From positions 1-64,000 of the forward strand of contig NZ_BCWU01000013.1 of NCBI RefSeq assembly GCF_001592365.1: a stretch of DNA of 64,000 nt, written 5' to 3'. The notes beneath the pieces are model-generated. The model did not search any database, was not told the DNA's origin, and saw only the letters and a list, made by a program, of their open reading frames with translations. Origin of the DNA: Gordonia hydrophobica NBRC 16057 (GTDB lineage: Bacteria > Actinomycetota > Actinomycetes > Mycobacteriales > Mycobacteriaceae). The translations under genes and the position numbers were made by a program. Shown piece after piece: positions 1 through 7,608 of the stretch (its first letter is position 1; every line of letters begins with the position of its first letter).

Positions 1-663
1 GATGTGGCGGTGGTGTGGGCCAACACCGATCTGGAGGAGGGGGCGCGCGGGATTCGCGGGTTCGTCGTGCCGACGGATACGCCGGGGTTCTCGGCGCCGG
101 AGATTCACGCCAAGATGTCGTTGCGGGCGTCGGTGACCTCGGAGTTGGTGTTGCAGGATTTGCGGTTGCCGGAGTCGGCGATGCTGCCGAAGGCGGCGGG
201 GCTGCGGGGGCCGTTGAGCTGTTTGAACGAGGCGCGGTTCGGCATCATCTTCGGTGCGATCGGTGCGGCGCGTGATTGTTTGGAGACGGCGGTGGATTAT
301 GCGGCGACGCGGTTGGTGTTCGATAAGCCGTTGGCGTCGTATCAGCTGACGCAGGCCAAGCTGGCCGATATGGCGTTGGAGGTGGGCAAGGGTCACCTGC
401 TGGCATACCAGCTCGGCCGTCGTAAGGATGCCGGTGAGGTGGAGCCGGCTCAGGTGAGTTTGGGCAAGCTGAACAACACGCGTGAGGCGATCAAGATCGC
501 TCGTGAGTGCCGCACGATTCTCGGTGCCAACGGCATCACATTGGAGTACCCGGTCATCCGGCACGCCAACAACCTCGAGTCTGTTCTGACATATGAGGGC
601 ACGTCGGAGGTTCACCAGTTGCAGATCGGCCGTGCGCTGACCGGCGAATCCGCCTTCCGGTGA
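1..663 (+). CDS. Acyl-CoA dehydrogenase, C-terminal part (glutaryl-CoA dehydrogenase-like)
   Basis: This is the 3' end of a flavin-dependent acyl-CoA dehydrogenase whose start lies left of the window; 220 residues are visible in frame 1. The C-terminal helical domain is clear. ARFGIIFGAIGAARDCLETA is the typical helix after the beta domain. LGANGITLEYPVIRHANNLE is followed by TYEGTSEVHQLQIGRALTG, where the Glu of YEGT is the usual catalytic base position. The motif set most resembles glutaryl-CoA dehydrogenase, which oxidises and decarboxylates glutaryl-CoA to crotonyl-CoA in lysine and tryptophan breakdown. The TGA stop overlaps the GTG start of the CoA transferase, so the two are co-translated. 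The subfamily is inferred from memory of the motifs; the dehydrogenase family is certain. Confidence 0.85.
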   Translation, partial: DVAVVWANTDLEEGARGIRGFVVPTDTPGFSAPEIHAKMSLRASVTSELVLQDLRLPESAMLPKAAGLRGPLSCLNEARFGIIFGAIGAARDCLETAVDYAATRLVFDKPLASYQLTQAKLADMALEVGKGHLLAYQLGRRKDAGEVEPAQVSLGKLNNTREAIKIARECRTILGANGITLEYPVIRHANNLESVLTYEGTSEVHQLQIGRALTGESAFR

Positions 664-1766
664 GCGGCGCCCTCGAGGGGCTGGTGATCGCCGACTTCGG
701 TCGAGTGCTCGCCGGCCCGTATGCGACCATGCTGCTCGCCGACCTCGGCGCCGAGGTGATCAAGATCGAGCGGCCCGGCATGGGCGACGACACGCGGTCG
801 TGGGGGCCGCCGTTCGCCGGTGACCAGGCCACCTACTTCCAAGCGGTGAACCGCAACAAGGACTCGGTGGCCTGGGATCTGCGGGACGCCGACGATCTGG
901 TTCAGGCTCGCGCCCTCGCCTCCCGCGCCGACGTAGTGGTCGAGAACTTTCTGCCCGGCACGATGGATCGGCTCGGACTCGGGTACGACGACATCGCCGC
1001 CGCGAACCCCGGCGTGGTCTACTGCTCGATCACCGGGTTCGGCGGACACAACGACCTTCCGGGATACGACCTCCTGGTGCAGGCCGTCGGCGGGTTGATG
1101 AGCATCACCGGATCGTCGCCCGATGAGCCGACCAAGGTCGGAGTGGCGTTGGTCGACATCGTCACCGGCCTGCATGCCGGCCTGGGGATCCTGGCCGCGC
1201 TGCGCCACCGTGACCGGACGGGAGAGGGGCAACGGGTCGAGGTGAACCTGCTGTCGTCGCTGCTGTCGGCTCTCGCGAACCAGGCGTCCGGGTACGTCGG
1301 CGCAGGCGTGGTGCCGCGGGCGATGGGCAACCGGCACCCCAGCATCGCGCCGTACGAACTGGTGCCCACCGCCGACCGCGACCTCGCCCTGGCCGTCGGC
1401 AACGACCGCCAGTTCGGTTCGCTCGTCGCCGAGCTCGGGGCCGCCGAATTGGCGGACGATCCGCGTTTCGCGACGAACACCGAACGAGTGGCCAACCGGG
1501 AGGTGCTGCTGAGCACGTTGACCGAACTGCTCGCCGCAGACACCGCGGATGGCTGGTTCGCCAGACTCACGGCCGTGGGCGTCCCGTGCGGTCCGGTCAA
1601 CGACATCGGTGAGGCGTTCGCGCTGGCGGAGCGACTGGGTTTGAACCCGGTCGCGCAGATCGACGACCCGCGCCGCGACGGCCCGGTCGCGACCGTCGCC
1701 AATCCGATCCGGCTCTCCGCGACGCCGCCGACCTACCGGTCCGCGCCGCCGCGGCTGGGCGAGTAG
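660..1766 (+). CDS. Family III CoA transferase (CaiB/BaiF)
   Basis: 368 residues, the normal length for a class III acyl-CoA:carboxylate CoA-transferase. The N-terminus (DFGRVLAGPYATMLLADLGA, then EVIKIERP) and ENFLPGTMDRLGLGY are family signatures. The catalytic Asp is expected in the VGVALVDIVTG segment near residue 164. It starts at GTG 660, overlapping the stop of the upstream acyl-CoA dehydrogenase by 4 bases. The pairing suggests it activates a dicarboxylate such as glutarate to the CoA ester that the dehydrogenase then oxidises. The family is firm; the substrate is inferred from the neighbour only. Confidence 0.85.
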   Translation: MSGALEGLVIADFGRVLAGPYATMLLADLGAEVIKIERPGMGDDTRSWGPPFAGDQATYFQAVNRNKDSVAWDLRDADDLVQARALASRADVVVENFLPGTMDRLGLGYDDIAAANPGVVYCSITGFGGHNDLPGYDLLVQAVGGLMSITGSSPDEPTKVGVALVDIVTGLHAGLGILAALRHRDRTGEGQRVEVNLLSSLLSALANQASGYVGAGVVPRAMGNRHPSIAPYELVPTADRDLALAVGNDRQFGSLVAELGAAELADDPRFATNTERVANREVLLSTLTELLAADTADGWFARLTAVGVPCGPVNDIGEAFALAERLGLNPVAQIDDPRRDGPVATVANPIRLSATPPTYRSAPPRLGE

Positions 1767-1771
1767 GCGCT

Positions 1772-1875
1772 GCCGCACCACTTCTCGTCGTCTCGCACCA
1801 CTTCCAGTTCCCGCTCTTCGTCGCGACCAAGTGCGGGAGCCACAAGTGGTGCGACTCGGCGGGAAGTGGTGCGGC
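1772..1875. repeat. Imperfect inverted pair of a 33-bp intergenic repeat
   Basis: Between the CoA transferase and the 3' end of the HxlR gene lie two copies of one element in opposite orientation, at about 1772-1805 and 1843-1875, separated by 37 bases. Each carries two GTGGTGCG boxes spaced exactly 20 bp apart (CGCACCAC on the other strand). About 29 of 33 positions match between the arms, so the segment could form a hairpin as DNA or RNA. A third copy with the same 20-bp box spacing lies at 25661-25688 after tRNA-Arg. The function is unknown; as two converging genes end here, a terminator role is one option. Confidence 0.7.
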
Positions 1876-1880
1876 CTGGT

Positions 1881-2342
1881 TCAGCGCAGTCTCGCACCCG
1901 GGCCAGGACTGGCGCGCACGTCGCGCTGCTGCACGACGTGCCCCTCGTCGCACACGACGGCCGCGCGGACCGGCGCGCCGCAGCCCCGGTGGTGTATCTC
2001 GATGGCCGGGCCGTCTGCGCTGGGGCGATGCGCGTCGCCCCAGCGCAGCATGGAGACGAAGATCGGTTGCAGGTCCAGACCCGCGTCGGTGAGCCGGTAC
2101 TCCTTGCGCCGGCGACTCCCCGGCTCCTGATACTCGCGGGAGACGAGAATCCCGTGTGCGACCAGCTTGCGCAGTCGATCCGAGAGCACGGAGTCGGAGA
2201 CACCGGTGTGCTCTTTGATCTGGTCGAATCGGCGGACGCCGTTGAAGATCTCGCGCAGCACGATGCCGCTCCAGCGGTCGCCGATCACCTCGATGGTGCG
2301 CTGGACCGAGCAGTTGTCGGTGTCGTAGGCGAGCCAATCCAT
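1881..2342 (-). CDS. HxlR-family winged-helix transcriptional regulator
   Basis: 153 residues from ATG 2342 (MDWLAYDTDNCSVQRTIEVI). An upstream in-frame ATG at 2390 is less likely because it would include operator DNA. The HxlR core is plain: VIGDRWSGIVLREIFNGVRRF, a recognition helix around VSDSVLSDRLRKLVAHGI, and a wing near REYQEPGSRRRKEYRLTDAG. Cys11 sits where redox- or electrophile-sensing HxlR proteins (HypR, YodB, QorR) carry their conserved cysteine. A C-terminal extension with two more cysteines follows (RGCGAPVRAAVVCDEGH). It is divergent from the thioesterase at 2447 and probably controls it through the two sites listed below. The sensing chemistry is inference. Confidence 0.85.
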   Translation of the reverse strand: MDWLAYDTDNCSVQRTIEVIGDRWSGIVLREIFNGVRRFDQIKEHTGVSDSVLSDRLRKLVAHGILVSREYQEPGSRRRKEYRLTDAGLDLQPIFVSMLRWGDAHRPSADGPAIEIHHRGCGAPVRAAVVCDEGHVVQQRDVRASPGPGARLR

Positions 2343-2357
2343 GGCCTGATCGTATCT

Positions 2358-2411
2358 GACTTCTGTATTGACAGTCAGCGAGTCGACCATCTAACTTTTG
2401 AATTAGAAGTC
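2358..2411. promoter_or_regulatory. Twin 19-bp operator sites in the HxlR/thioesterase divergent promoter
   Basis: Two related near-palindromes lie 35 bp apart: GACTTCTGTATTGACAGTC (2358-2376) and AACTTTTGAATTAGAAGTC (2393-2411). Both fit ACTTyTGwATTrrmAGTC. A TTGACA (2368-2373) inside the first, followed after 18 bases by TAACTT (2392-2397) inside the second, reads as a sigma-70-type promoter for the gene at 2447. A regulator bound to both sites would cover the -35 and -10 boxes. The sites are seen directly; binding by the adjacent HxlR protein is inferred. Confidence 0.6.
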
Positions 2412-2446
2412 AGTAGGACTGACCAGAGACCACGAGGAGACGGACC

Positions 2447-2863
2447 ATGGCCGACACTGCGAGCATTCCCAAAACCGAGAGCGAGTTCCTGGCGACGCTG
2501 GGATTCGAGATCACCGAGGCCACGGGCACGGCCCTCACCGGGTACATCGACCTGAACGAACGTCACTTCACGCCGTGGGGCGTCGTGCACGGCGGCGTGT
2601 ACGCGACGATCGTCGAGACGGCGGGCAGCATCGCAGGCAGCCTCGCCGTCGCCGATCGCGGTCAGTTCGCCGTCGGACTGAACAATTCCACCGATTTCCT
2701 GCGCGCCTCGACCGGCTGCCGGGCGCGGGTGGTCGCCGAGCCGATCATTCAGGGTCGCACCCAGCAACTGTGGCTGGTCGAGATCACTGACGAGGGCACC
2801 GGCAAGGACCTCGCGCGAGGTCAACTGCGCCTGCAGAACGTCGCCCTGCCGAAACAGGACTGA
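2447..2863 (+). CDS. PaaI-type hotdog-fold thioesterase
   Basis: 138 residues, the usual length of a single hotdog domain. The PaaI-like signature is HFTPWGVVHGGVYATIVETA around residues 43-62, with the HGG turn and the helix that carries the catalytic acidic residue. The second half has the usual LNNSTDFLR and GRTQQLWLVEITDEG strands. Such enzymes hydrolyse acyl- or aryl-CoA thioesters. ATG 2447 follows a GAGGAG ribosome site. Transcription probably starts from the promoter in the shared region with the HxlR regulator. The acyl substrate cannot be told from sequence. Confidence 0.85.
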   Translation: MADTASIPKTESEFLATLGFEITEATGTALTGYIDLNERHFTPWGVVHGGVYATIVETAGSIAGSLAVADRGQFAVGLNNSTDFLRASTGCRARVVAEPIIQGRTQQLWLVEITDEGTGKDLARGQLRLQNVALPKQD

Positions 2864-2896
2864 CGCCGGATCGACGCCTGTGCGACCATCGGTGTC

Positions 2897-4084
2897 GTGG
2901 TCGACTATCTGGTCCCGGACTGGGCCAACGCGGCATTGCTGATCATCGACGTGCAGAACGACTTCGTCGGTGGTCCCGCAGCGGTCGCCGGGACCCGCGA
3001 GGTGATCCCGGCGATCGCCGACACCGCCGCCGAATTCCGCAGGCTCGGTCGTCCGATCGTCCACGTGGTGCGGTCGTACCGGCCCGGTGAGAGCGACGTC
3101 GACCTGTTGCGGCGGACTGCGATCGAAGCGGGCGACGCCGTCGTCGCGCCGGGAACTCCAGGCGCCGAGATCCCGATCGAGCTGCTGCCCGGCGACGTCG
3201 AGTACGACTGGGACTCGCTGCGTTTCGGTGCCGTCCAGGAGATCGGCGACACCGAGTTCATCCTCTATAAGCCGCGGTGGTCGGCGTTCTTCCGCACGCC
3301 GCTCGACTCACTCCTCGGCGATCACGACGTCACCACCGTGGTCGTCGTCGGATGCAATCTGCCGAACTGCCCGCGGGCGAGTCTCACCGAGGCCTCCGAA
3401 CTGGACTACCGCACCGTGCTCGTCACGGATGCGACGTCGCAGGCCACCGCAGAGCGGGTCGCCGACCTCGGCCTCATCGGCGTGCAGATGCGGACATCGG
3501 CGCAGACGGTGCAGGCGATGGCGGCGGAGGAACTGCTCGGCGAGGCCGAGTCGCTGTGGGTGTCGGGGCTGGAGTCGCTCGACGATGACTCTCCCGTCGA
3601 CCTCGACGTTCCCAGCGGATGCGGAGACTGGACGATCCGGGAACTCGTCGACCACGTCGCAGGCGGCGGCGAACGGTATCGGATTCTGCTCGACGGCGGC
3701 AGTGCCGAGGACACGGCGGCCACCCGCGGCCTCGATTACGTTGGCGACGATCCGATCGGAACGTTCTGGGAACACGAGCATCGGTTGCGGGAGTCCGCTG
3801 AACGCGTCGACCTGTCGAGGCTGGTCGACCACCGCGCGGGCAAGCGCAGCGGAGCCGAGCTGATGGTGCTGCGGATCCTGGAGTTGACCGTCCACAGCAA
3901 GGACCTCGCGGACGCGTTGGGGACGCCGTGGCGTCCCGGCGACGAGCTGACCGACTTCCTGCTGCGCGAAGCGGCGGAGGTGGTGGATCAGATGCGGGAC
4001 CTCGGCCACATCGGTCCGGTGATGCCGACTGGGTCCGAGGCGGCCGCCGCCGACCGGCTCCTCGCCTTCGTCGGTCGTGCCTGA
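2897..4084 (+). CDS. Fusion protein: isochorismatase-like hydrolase + mycothiol-dependent isomerase-type DinB domain
   Basis: 395 residues with two domains. Residues 1-205 are a cysteine-hydrolase (isochorismatase-like) fold with a likely triad Asp18 (LLIIDVQNDF), Lys125 (YKPRWSAF) and Cys158 (GCNLPNCPRAS). Residues ~215-395 carry the actinobacterial maleylpyruvate isomerase / TIGR03083-type metal-binding domain, shown by CGDWTIRELVDHVAGGGERY and LELTVHSKDLADALG. The second domain is related to mycothiol-dependent enzymes. The reading frame is continuous and both halves look intact, so this is a real fusion rather than a sequencing join. Substrates are unknown. It starts at GTG 2897; the next gene begins within 20 bases of its stop. 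Confidence 0.8.
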   Translation: MVDYLVPDWANAALLIIDVQNDFVGGPAAVAGTREVIPAIADTAAEFRRLGRPIVHVVRSYRPGESDVDLLRRTAIEAGDAVVAPGTPGAEIPIELLPGDVEYDWDSLRFGAVQEIGDTEFILYKPRWSAFFRTPLDSLLGDHDVTTVVVVGCNLPNCPRASLTEASELDYRTVLVTDATSQATAERVADLGLIGVQMRTSAQTVQAMAAEELLGEAESLWVSGLESLDDDSPVDLDVPSGCGDWTIRELVDHVAGGGERYRILLDGGSAEDTAATRGLDYVGDDPIGTFWEHEHRLRESAERVDLSRLVDHRAGKRSGAELMVLRILELTVHSKDLADALGTPWRPGDELTDFLLREAAEVVDQMRDLGHIGPVMPTGSEAAAADRLLAFVGRA

Positions 4085-4100
4085 CCGATACGCTGACCCG

Positions 4101-4871
4101 ATGTCCTCCGATTCCCAGCCGACGGCTCCCGAGCACCCCGCCGAGCCCACGCGCTTCCGGCTGGCCTACGTCCCCGGCGTCATGCCCGCGAAATGGGTCC
4201 GGAAGTGGGAGGAACGCTTCACCGACATCCGCCTCGACCTCACGTCGTGCTCCGTCGCCGACAGCGCTGTGCTCGTGCGGAACCGCGGTGCCGACGCGGT
4301 CGTCACCCGGATGCCGCGAGCGCTCGACCTGGGCGATCCCGGGCCGCACCACGTGATCGAGTTGTACGAGGAGACGACGGTGGTCGTCGTCCCGAAGGAT
4401 CACTACCTCACGCTCGCCGACGACCTCAGCGTCGACGACCTCGCCGACGAGAAGTTTCTCCTGCCCCTCGACGACGTCCTCGACTGGGCGATGCCGCCCG
4501 GCACCGTTCTGGAGCATCGTCCCGAGACGGTCGCCGCCGCCGTCGAACTCGTCGCCGCAGGCATGGGCCTGGTGGCCGTGCCGCAGTCGCTCGCACGTTT
4601 GCATCATCGCCGCGATCTGGTCTACCGGCCGCTGCGCGATGCCCCGACCAGCCGCGTGGTCCTGCTGTGGCCGTCGCCCACCACCGACCTGGCCGACGAG
4701 TTCGTCGGGATCGTCCGCGGTCGGCGCGCGGGCTCATCCCGCGGTCGCGATCAGCAGCAGCCGAAGCGGACCGCAAAGGAGAAGGCGGCGGCGAAGCGCG
4801 CCAACCGGGAGGCCGCGGGCAAGGTTCCGGGCAAGAACTTCGGCAAGGGCGCGCGGCGCGGGAGACGGTAG
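4101..4871 (+). CDS. LysR-type substrate-binding domain protein without a DNA-binding domain, basic tail
   Basis: 256 residues from ATG 4101 (a GTG at 4077 would overlap the upstream gene). Residues ~15-205 resemble the type 2 periplasmic-like ligand domain of LysR regulators: FRLAYVPGVMPAKWVRKWEE, VVVVPKDHYLTLADDLSVDD and ELVAAGMGLVAVPQSLARLH. No helix-turn-helix precedes it and there is no signal peptide. The last 50 residues are rich in Lys and Arg (RTAKEKAAAKRANREAAGKV). This looks like a cytoplasmic ligand-binding protein whose basic tail may bind nucleic acid. It probably forms an operon with the fusion gene upstream. Confidence 0.75.
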   Translation: MSSDSQPTAPEHPAEPTRFRLAYVPGVMPAKWVRKWEERFTDIRLDLTSCSVADSAVLVRNRGADAVVTRMPRALDLGDPGPHHVIELYEETTVVVVPKDHYLTLADDLSVDDLADEKFLLPLDDVLDWAMPPGTVLEHRPETVAAAVELVAAGMGLVAVPQSLARLHHRRDLVYRPLRDAPTSRVVLLWPSPTTDLADEFVGIVRGRRAGSSRGRDQQQPKRTAKEKAAAKRANREAAGKVPGKNFGKGARRGRR

Positions 4872-4876
4872 GGCTC

Positions 4877-6292
4877 TCAGTAGTCGCGCCAGACCAGCGA
4901 TCCATCGGAATCGGCCTGGCAGGTCGCGATGCTGTCGGTCTGAGCGATCCGCGCCCGCGCACCGGGTTCACTGCATGCGGACCCGCGTTCGACCGCAGGA
5001 CGAGATTGATGGGTGAGATCAGTCCATGCGCCGTTCATCGCACTGCAGTAGAGCGTGCCCGACGAATTGTGCTGGTTGAACTGATCGGGCCCGCACGGCT
5101 GGCCTTCGTACGGTTCCGGCGTGGTCGGAACCGTCGCAGTGACAGGCTCCTCGGTCGGGGTGGTCTCCACTACCTCCGCCTCCACTGCCTCCGTGGGTGT
5201 CGGAGTGGGACTGGTTGTCGTCCGCGTGATCGTGGTGGTCCGCTGCGGAGTCGACGAGGCCGCAACCGGCACGGCCGAATCGTTCTTGCCGGAGAGGTAG
5301 ACCACGCTGCCGGCGATCGCGATCGCGCCGAAGACACAGGCGGCCGTCAGCAACGAGAGCCACAGCGTGCGGTGAGAGCGAGGTTCTTTCGCTCGTTGCT
5401 GCGTCGGCGCCTTCAGCGTCTGCGCATACGAGAACGAGGCGGGCGCGACGCCGTTCATCGCGTCCGACAGTGCGGAGACGAATTCGGCGCAGGTCTGATA
5501 GCGGTCGTCTGGGTTCTTGGCGAGGACTCGAGCGAATACCGGATCCAACGCAGCGGGCAGTGACGGCAAGACCTGCGAGACGGCGGGCGCCGGGTGGTTC
5601 AGATGCCCGGACATCAGTGACGTCATCGACTTCCCGATAAACGGCGCCTGGCCAGTGATGAGGTGAAAGGCGGTGCAGCCGAGCGAGTAGATGTCCGACC
5701 GGTTGTCGACGACGTCGCCCTCGATCGCCTCCGGGCTGATGTACGCCATGGTCCCGACAGTCACTCCGGTCGACGTCAGCGAGGTGGCCTCCTCGGCGGC
5801 CTTGGCGATCCCGAAATCGGCCAACTTCACCGCTTCGACGACGGGCTCGTCGGCACTCGTGTCGAGCGTGACCAAGAGGTTCGCGGGCTTCACGTCACGG
5901 TGCGTGATCTGCTGTTTGCGCCACGCGTGGTCGAGCGCGGATCCGGCGCCCTCAACGAGCGTGAGTGCCAGCGGCAACGGCAGCGGTCCGTTCGACTCGA
6001 CGAGTTGCCCGGCATCGGTTCCCTCGACGAACTCCATCGTTATCCACAGTCGGTCGTCGTACTCGCCACGGTCGTACAGGGTGACGATGTTCGGGTGCGA
6101 CAGCTGTGCCAGCAGGTCGGCCTCTCGTTGGAACCGGGCCTTGAAGTCGTCGTTGCGAGACACGCCCGTATCGAGCAGCTTCAGTGCATCGCGACGCGGC
6201 AGACGGGGGTGCTCCACCAGGAACACCTGACCCATGCCGCCTGCGCCGAGCTGCCTCATGACTCGGTACCCGGCGATCTCGGTGATGCTCAT
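4877..6292 (-). CDS. Transmembrane Ser/Thr protein kinase (Pkn family)
   Basis: 471 residues. The kinase domain spans ~8-275: glycine loop GAGGMG 16-21, Lys38, catalytic loop HRDVKPANLL 131-140 with Asp133, and DFG 159-161. The usual APE motif is SPE at 186-188. The activation loop is rich in Ser and Thr (EEATSLTSTGVTVGT). One membrane helix follows at ~310-333. Next comes a Thr/Pro-rich linker and a small extracellular domain with four cysteines, similar in layout to mycobacterial PknF/PknH-type receptors. Start ATG 6292 has GAGGAAC upstream. Ligand and substrates are unknown. Confidence 0.9.
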   Translation of the reverse strand: MSITEIAGYRVMRQLGAGGMGQVFLVEHPRLPRRDALKLLDTGVSRNDDFKARFQREADLLAQLSHPNIVTLYDRGEYDDRLWITMEFVEGTDAGQLVESNGPLPLPLALTLVEGAGSALDHAWRKQQITHRDVKPANLLVTLDTSADEPVVEAVKLADFGIAKAAEEATSLTSTGVTVGTMAYISPEAIEGDVVDNRSDIYSLGCTAFHLITGQAPFIGKSMTSLMSGHLNHPAPAVSQVLPSLPAALDPVFARVLAKNPDDRYQTCAEFVSALSDAMNGVAPASFSYAQTLKAPTQQRAKEPRSHRTLWLSLLTAACVFGAIAIAGSVVYLSGKNDSAVPVAASSTPQRTTTITRTTTSPTPTPTEAVEAEVVETTPTEEPVTATVPTTPEPYEGQPCGPDQFNQHNSSGTLYCSAMNGAWTDLTHQSRPAVERGSACSEPGARARIAQTDSIATCQADSDGSLVWRDY

Positions 6293-6385
6293 GAACTGCC
6301 CGTTCCTCTTGAACCGAATGTTGGAGACAGTGTTTCACGGGTGGTGGCGGCACTAGCCTGGGGATCGGACAGCTTAGGAGGCGCA

Positions 6386-7288
6386 GTGAAGATCGCGATC
6401 GAACCCATGCCGGACGACGCCCTTGTCGAGGCGGTGACGAATGCGGGGAGCGTCGTCGTTCCGACGGCCGATGCGGATGCGTTGGTCTGGATCGGCGGGC
6501 CGGCCGGTTTTCCACCGCTGCCCGACACGGTCCGCTGGGTGGCGCTCGCGACGGCGGGCATCGAGAAGTTCGTCGCCGCCGGAGTCTTCGACGACCGTCG
6601 GCTGTGGACCAACGCTTCCGGGTTCTATGCGGCGGGCGTCGCCGAACACGCCCTCGCTCTGCTCTTGGCGGGCCTGCGGCAGATCAACACCGCAGTGCTC
6701 GACCACTGGGCCAAAGAGCGGATCGACCCCGCGGTCCGGACCCTGCGCGGTGCGACCGTCGCAATCGTCGGCGCAGGTGGGATCGGCCGCGAGTTGACGC
6801 CGCTGCTGACTGCGTGCGGCGCGCGGGTGATCGCGGTGAATCGGAGCGGGCGCAGTGTTCCCGGTGCAGATCAGACCTTGCCCGCCGATCGCACCGACGA
6901 GGTGTGGGCGCTCGCCGATCACGTGGTCCTGGCGGCTCCCGCCACCGCAGAGACGCAGCACCTCATCAACAGCGACACTCTCGCGAAACTGCATCCGCAC
7001 ACCTGGATCGTGAACGTGGCGCGCGGCCCGCTGATCGATCAGACTGCACTGCATCGCGCGCTGGTCGACGGCACGATCGCGGGTGCGGCGCTCGACGTGA
7101 CCGATCCGGAACCGCTGCCGCTCGACGATCCGCTGTGGTCGCTGCCGAACGTCATCATCACGCCGCACGTCGCGAACCCGGCGTCCGGTCTGACCCGCGA
7201 GATGGCGCCGTTCCTCGCAGAGAACATCCGACGATTCGAGGCGGGGGAGGAGTTGCTCGCCGTCGTGACTCCGGGTGCCGGGTATTAG
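6386..7288 (+). CDS. D-isomer-specific 2-hydroxyacid dehydrogenase (NAD-dependent)
   Basis: 300 residues from GTG 6386, chosen because AGGAGG (6376-6381) lies 5 bases upstream; the frame stays open far upstream but that part is antisense to the kinase. The NAD-binding fold has GAGGIG at 129-134. The catalytic Arg213 (VNVARGPLIDQ), Glu242 (DPEPLP) and His261 (ITPHVAN) are all present. It probably reduces a 2-oxoacid to the D-2-hydroxyacid or does the reverse. The N-terminal substrate domain is short, as in the D-2-hydroxyacid/phosphoglycerate-dehydrogenase-like group. It is divergent from the kinase gene. Confidence 0.85.
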   Translation: MKIAIEPMPDDALVEAVTNAGSVVVPTADADALVWIGGPAGFPPLPDTVRWVALATAGIEKFVAAGVFDDRRLWTNASGFYAAGVAEHALALLLAGLRQINTAVLDHWAKERIDPAVRTLRGATVAIVGAGGIGRELTPLLTACGARVIAVNRSGRSVPGADQTLPADRTDEVWALADHVVLAAPATAETQHLINSDTLAKLHPHTWIVNVARGPLIDQTALHRALVDGTIAGAALDVTDPEPLPLDDPLWSLPNVIITPHVANPASGLTREMAPFLAENIRRFEAGEELLAVVTPGAGY

Positions 7289-7320
7289 CTGGTGCGTGTC
7301 TCAGAAGCAGTGACTGAGGG

Positions 7321-7343
7321 TGGCACTCAGAGATGGAGTGCCA
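7321..7343. promoter_or_regulatory. Short palindrome upstream of the Fic antitoxin gene
   Basis: TGGCACTC, a 7-base loop and GAGTGCCA form a perfect 8-bp inverted repeat between the dehydrogenase stop and the antitoxin start. No T-run follows, so a weak terminator for the dehydrogenase or an operator for the toxin/antitoxin pair are both possible. It lies about 85 bases upstream of the antitoxin ATG. Confidence 0.35.
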
Positions 7344-7427
7344 GGCAGTCTCTGCACTCTTTGAGGTGAACGATCGTGCCGGGGTAGTCTTTTGGGCAGT
7401 AGACAATGCTCATCGAGAGGAGCTGCC

Positions 7428-7595
7428 ATGACCACTGAATTGCTGCAACGTATCGCTGCTTGGCGCAGCCTCAGTGATGATGAGCAGGTTCGACAGCTAC
7501 GACAGCGTGTGGTCAGTGAAGTCGTCGGCAACATGCGCATGGAAGGGCAACCTGTCTCGGAAGCGTGGGAGGTTCGTGCGCGACTAAGCGCATGA
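7428..7595 (+). CDS. VbhA/FicA-like small antitoxin
   Basis: 55 residues from ATG 7428, with GAGAGGAGCTG just upstream as ribosome site. It is all-helical. The segment GNMRMEGQPVSEAWEVRA matches the Fic-antitoxin inhibitory helix, whose family motif is (S/T)xxxE(G/N). Here the first position is Asn rather than Ser or Thr, but Glu-Gly is kept. That Glu normally blocks the gamma-phosphate site of the partner Fic protein. The gene is 13 bases upstream of the Fic gene. Local GC is lower than in the surroundings, which suggests transfer. The identification rests on the motif, the size and the neighbour. Confidence 0.7.
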   Translation: MTTELLQRIAAWRSLSDDEQVRQLRQRVVSEVVGNMRMEGQPVSEAWEVRARLSA

Positions 7596-7608
7596 TCTTG
7601 AGTTCGCA

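Noticed and set aside
5663-6385. A long plus-strand extension upstream of the 2-hydroxyacid dehydrogenase
   Set aside because: It lies antisense to the kinase; AGGAGG five bases before GTG 6386 marks the real start.
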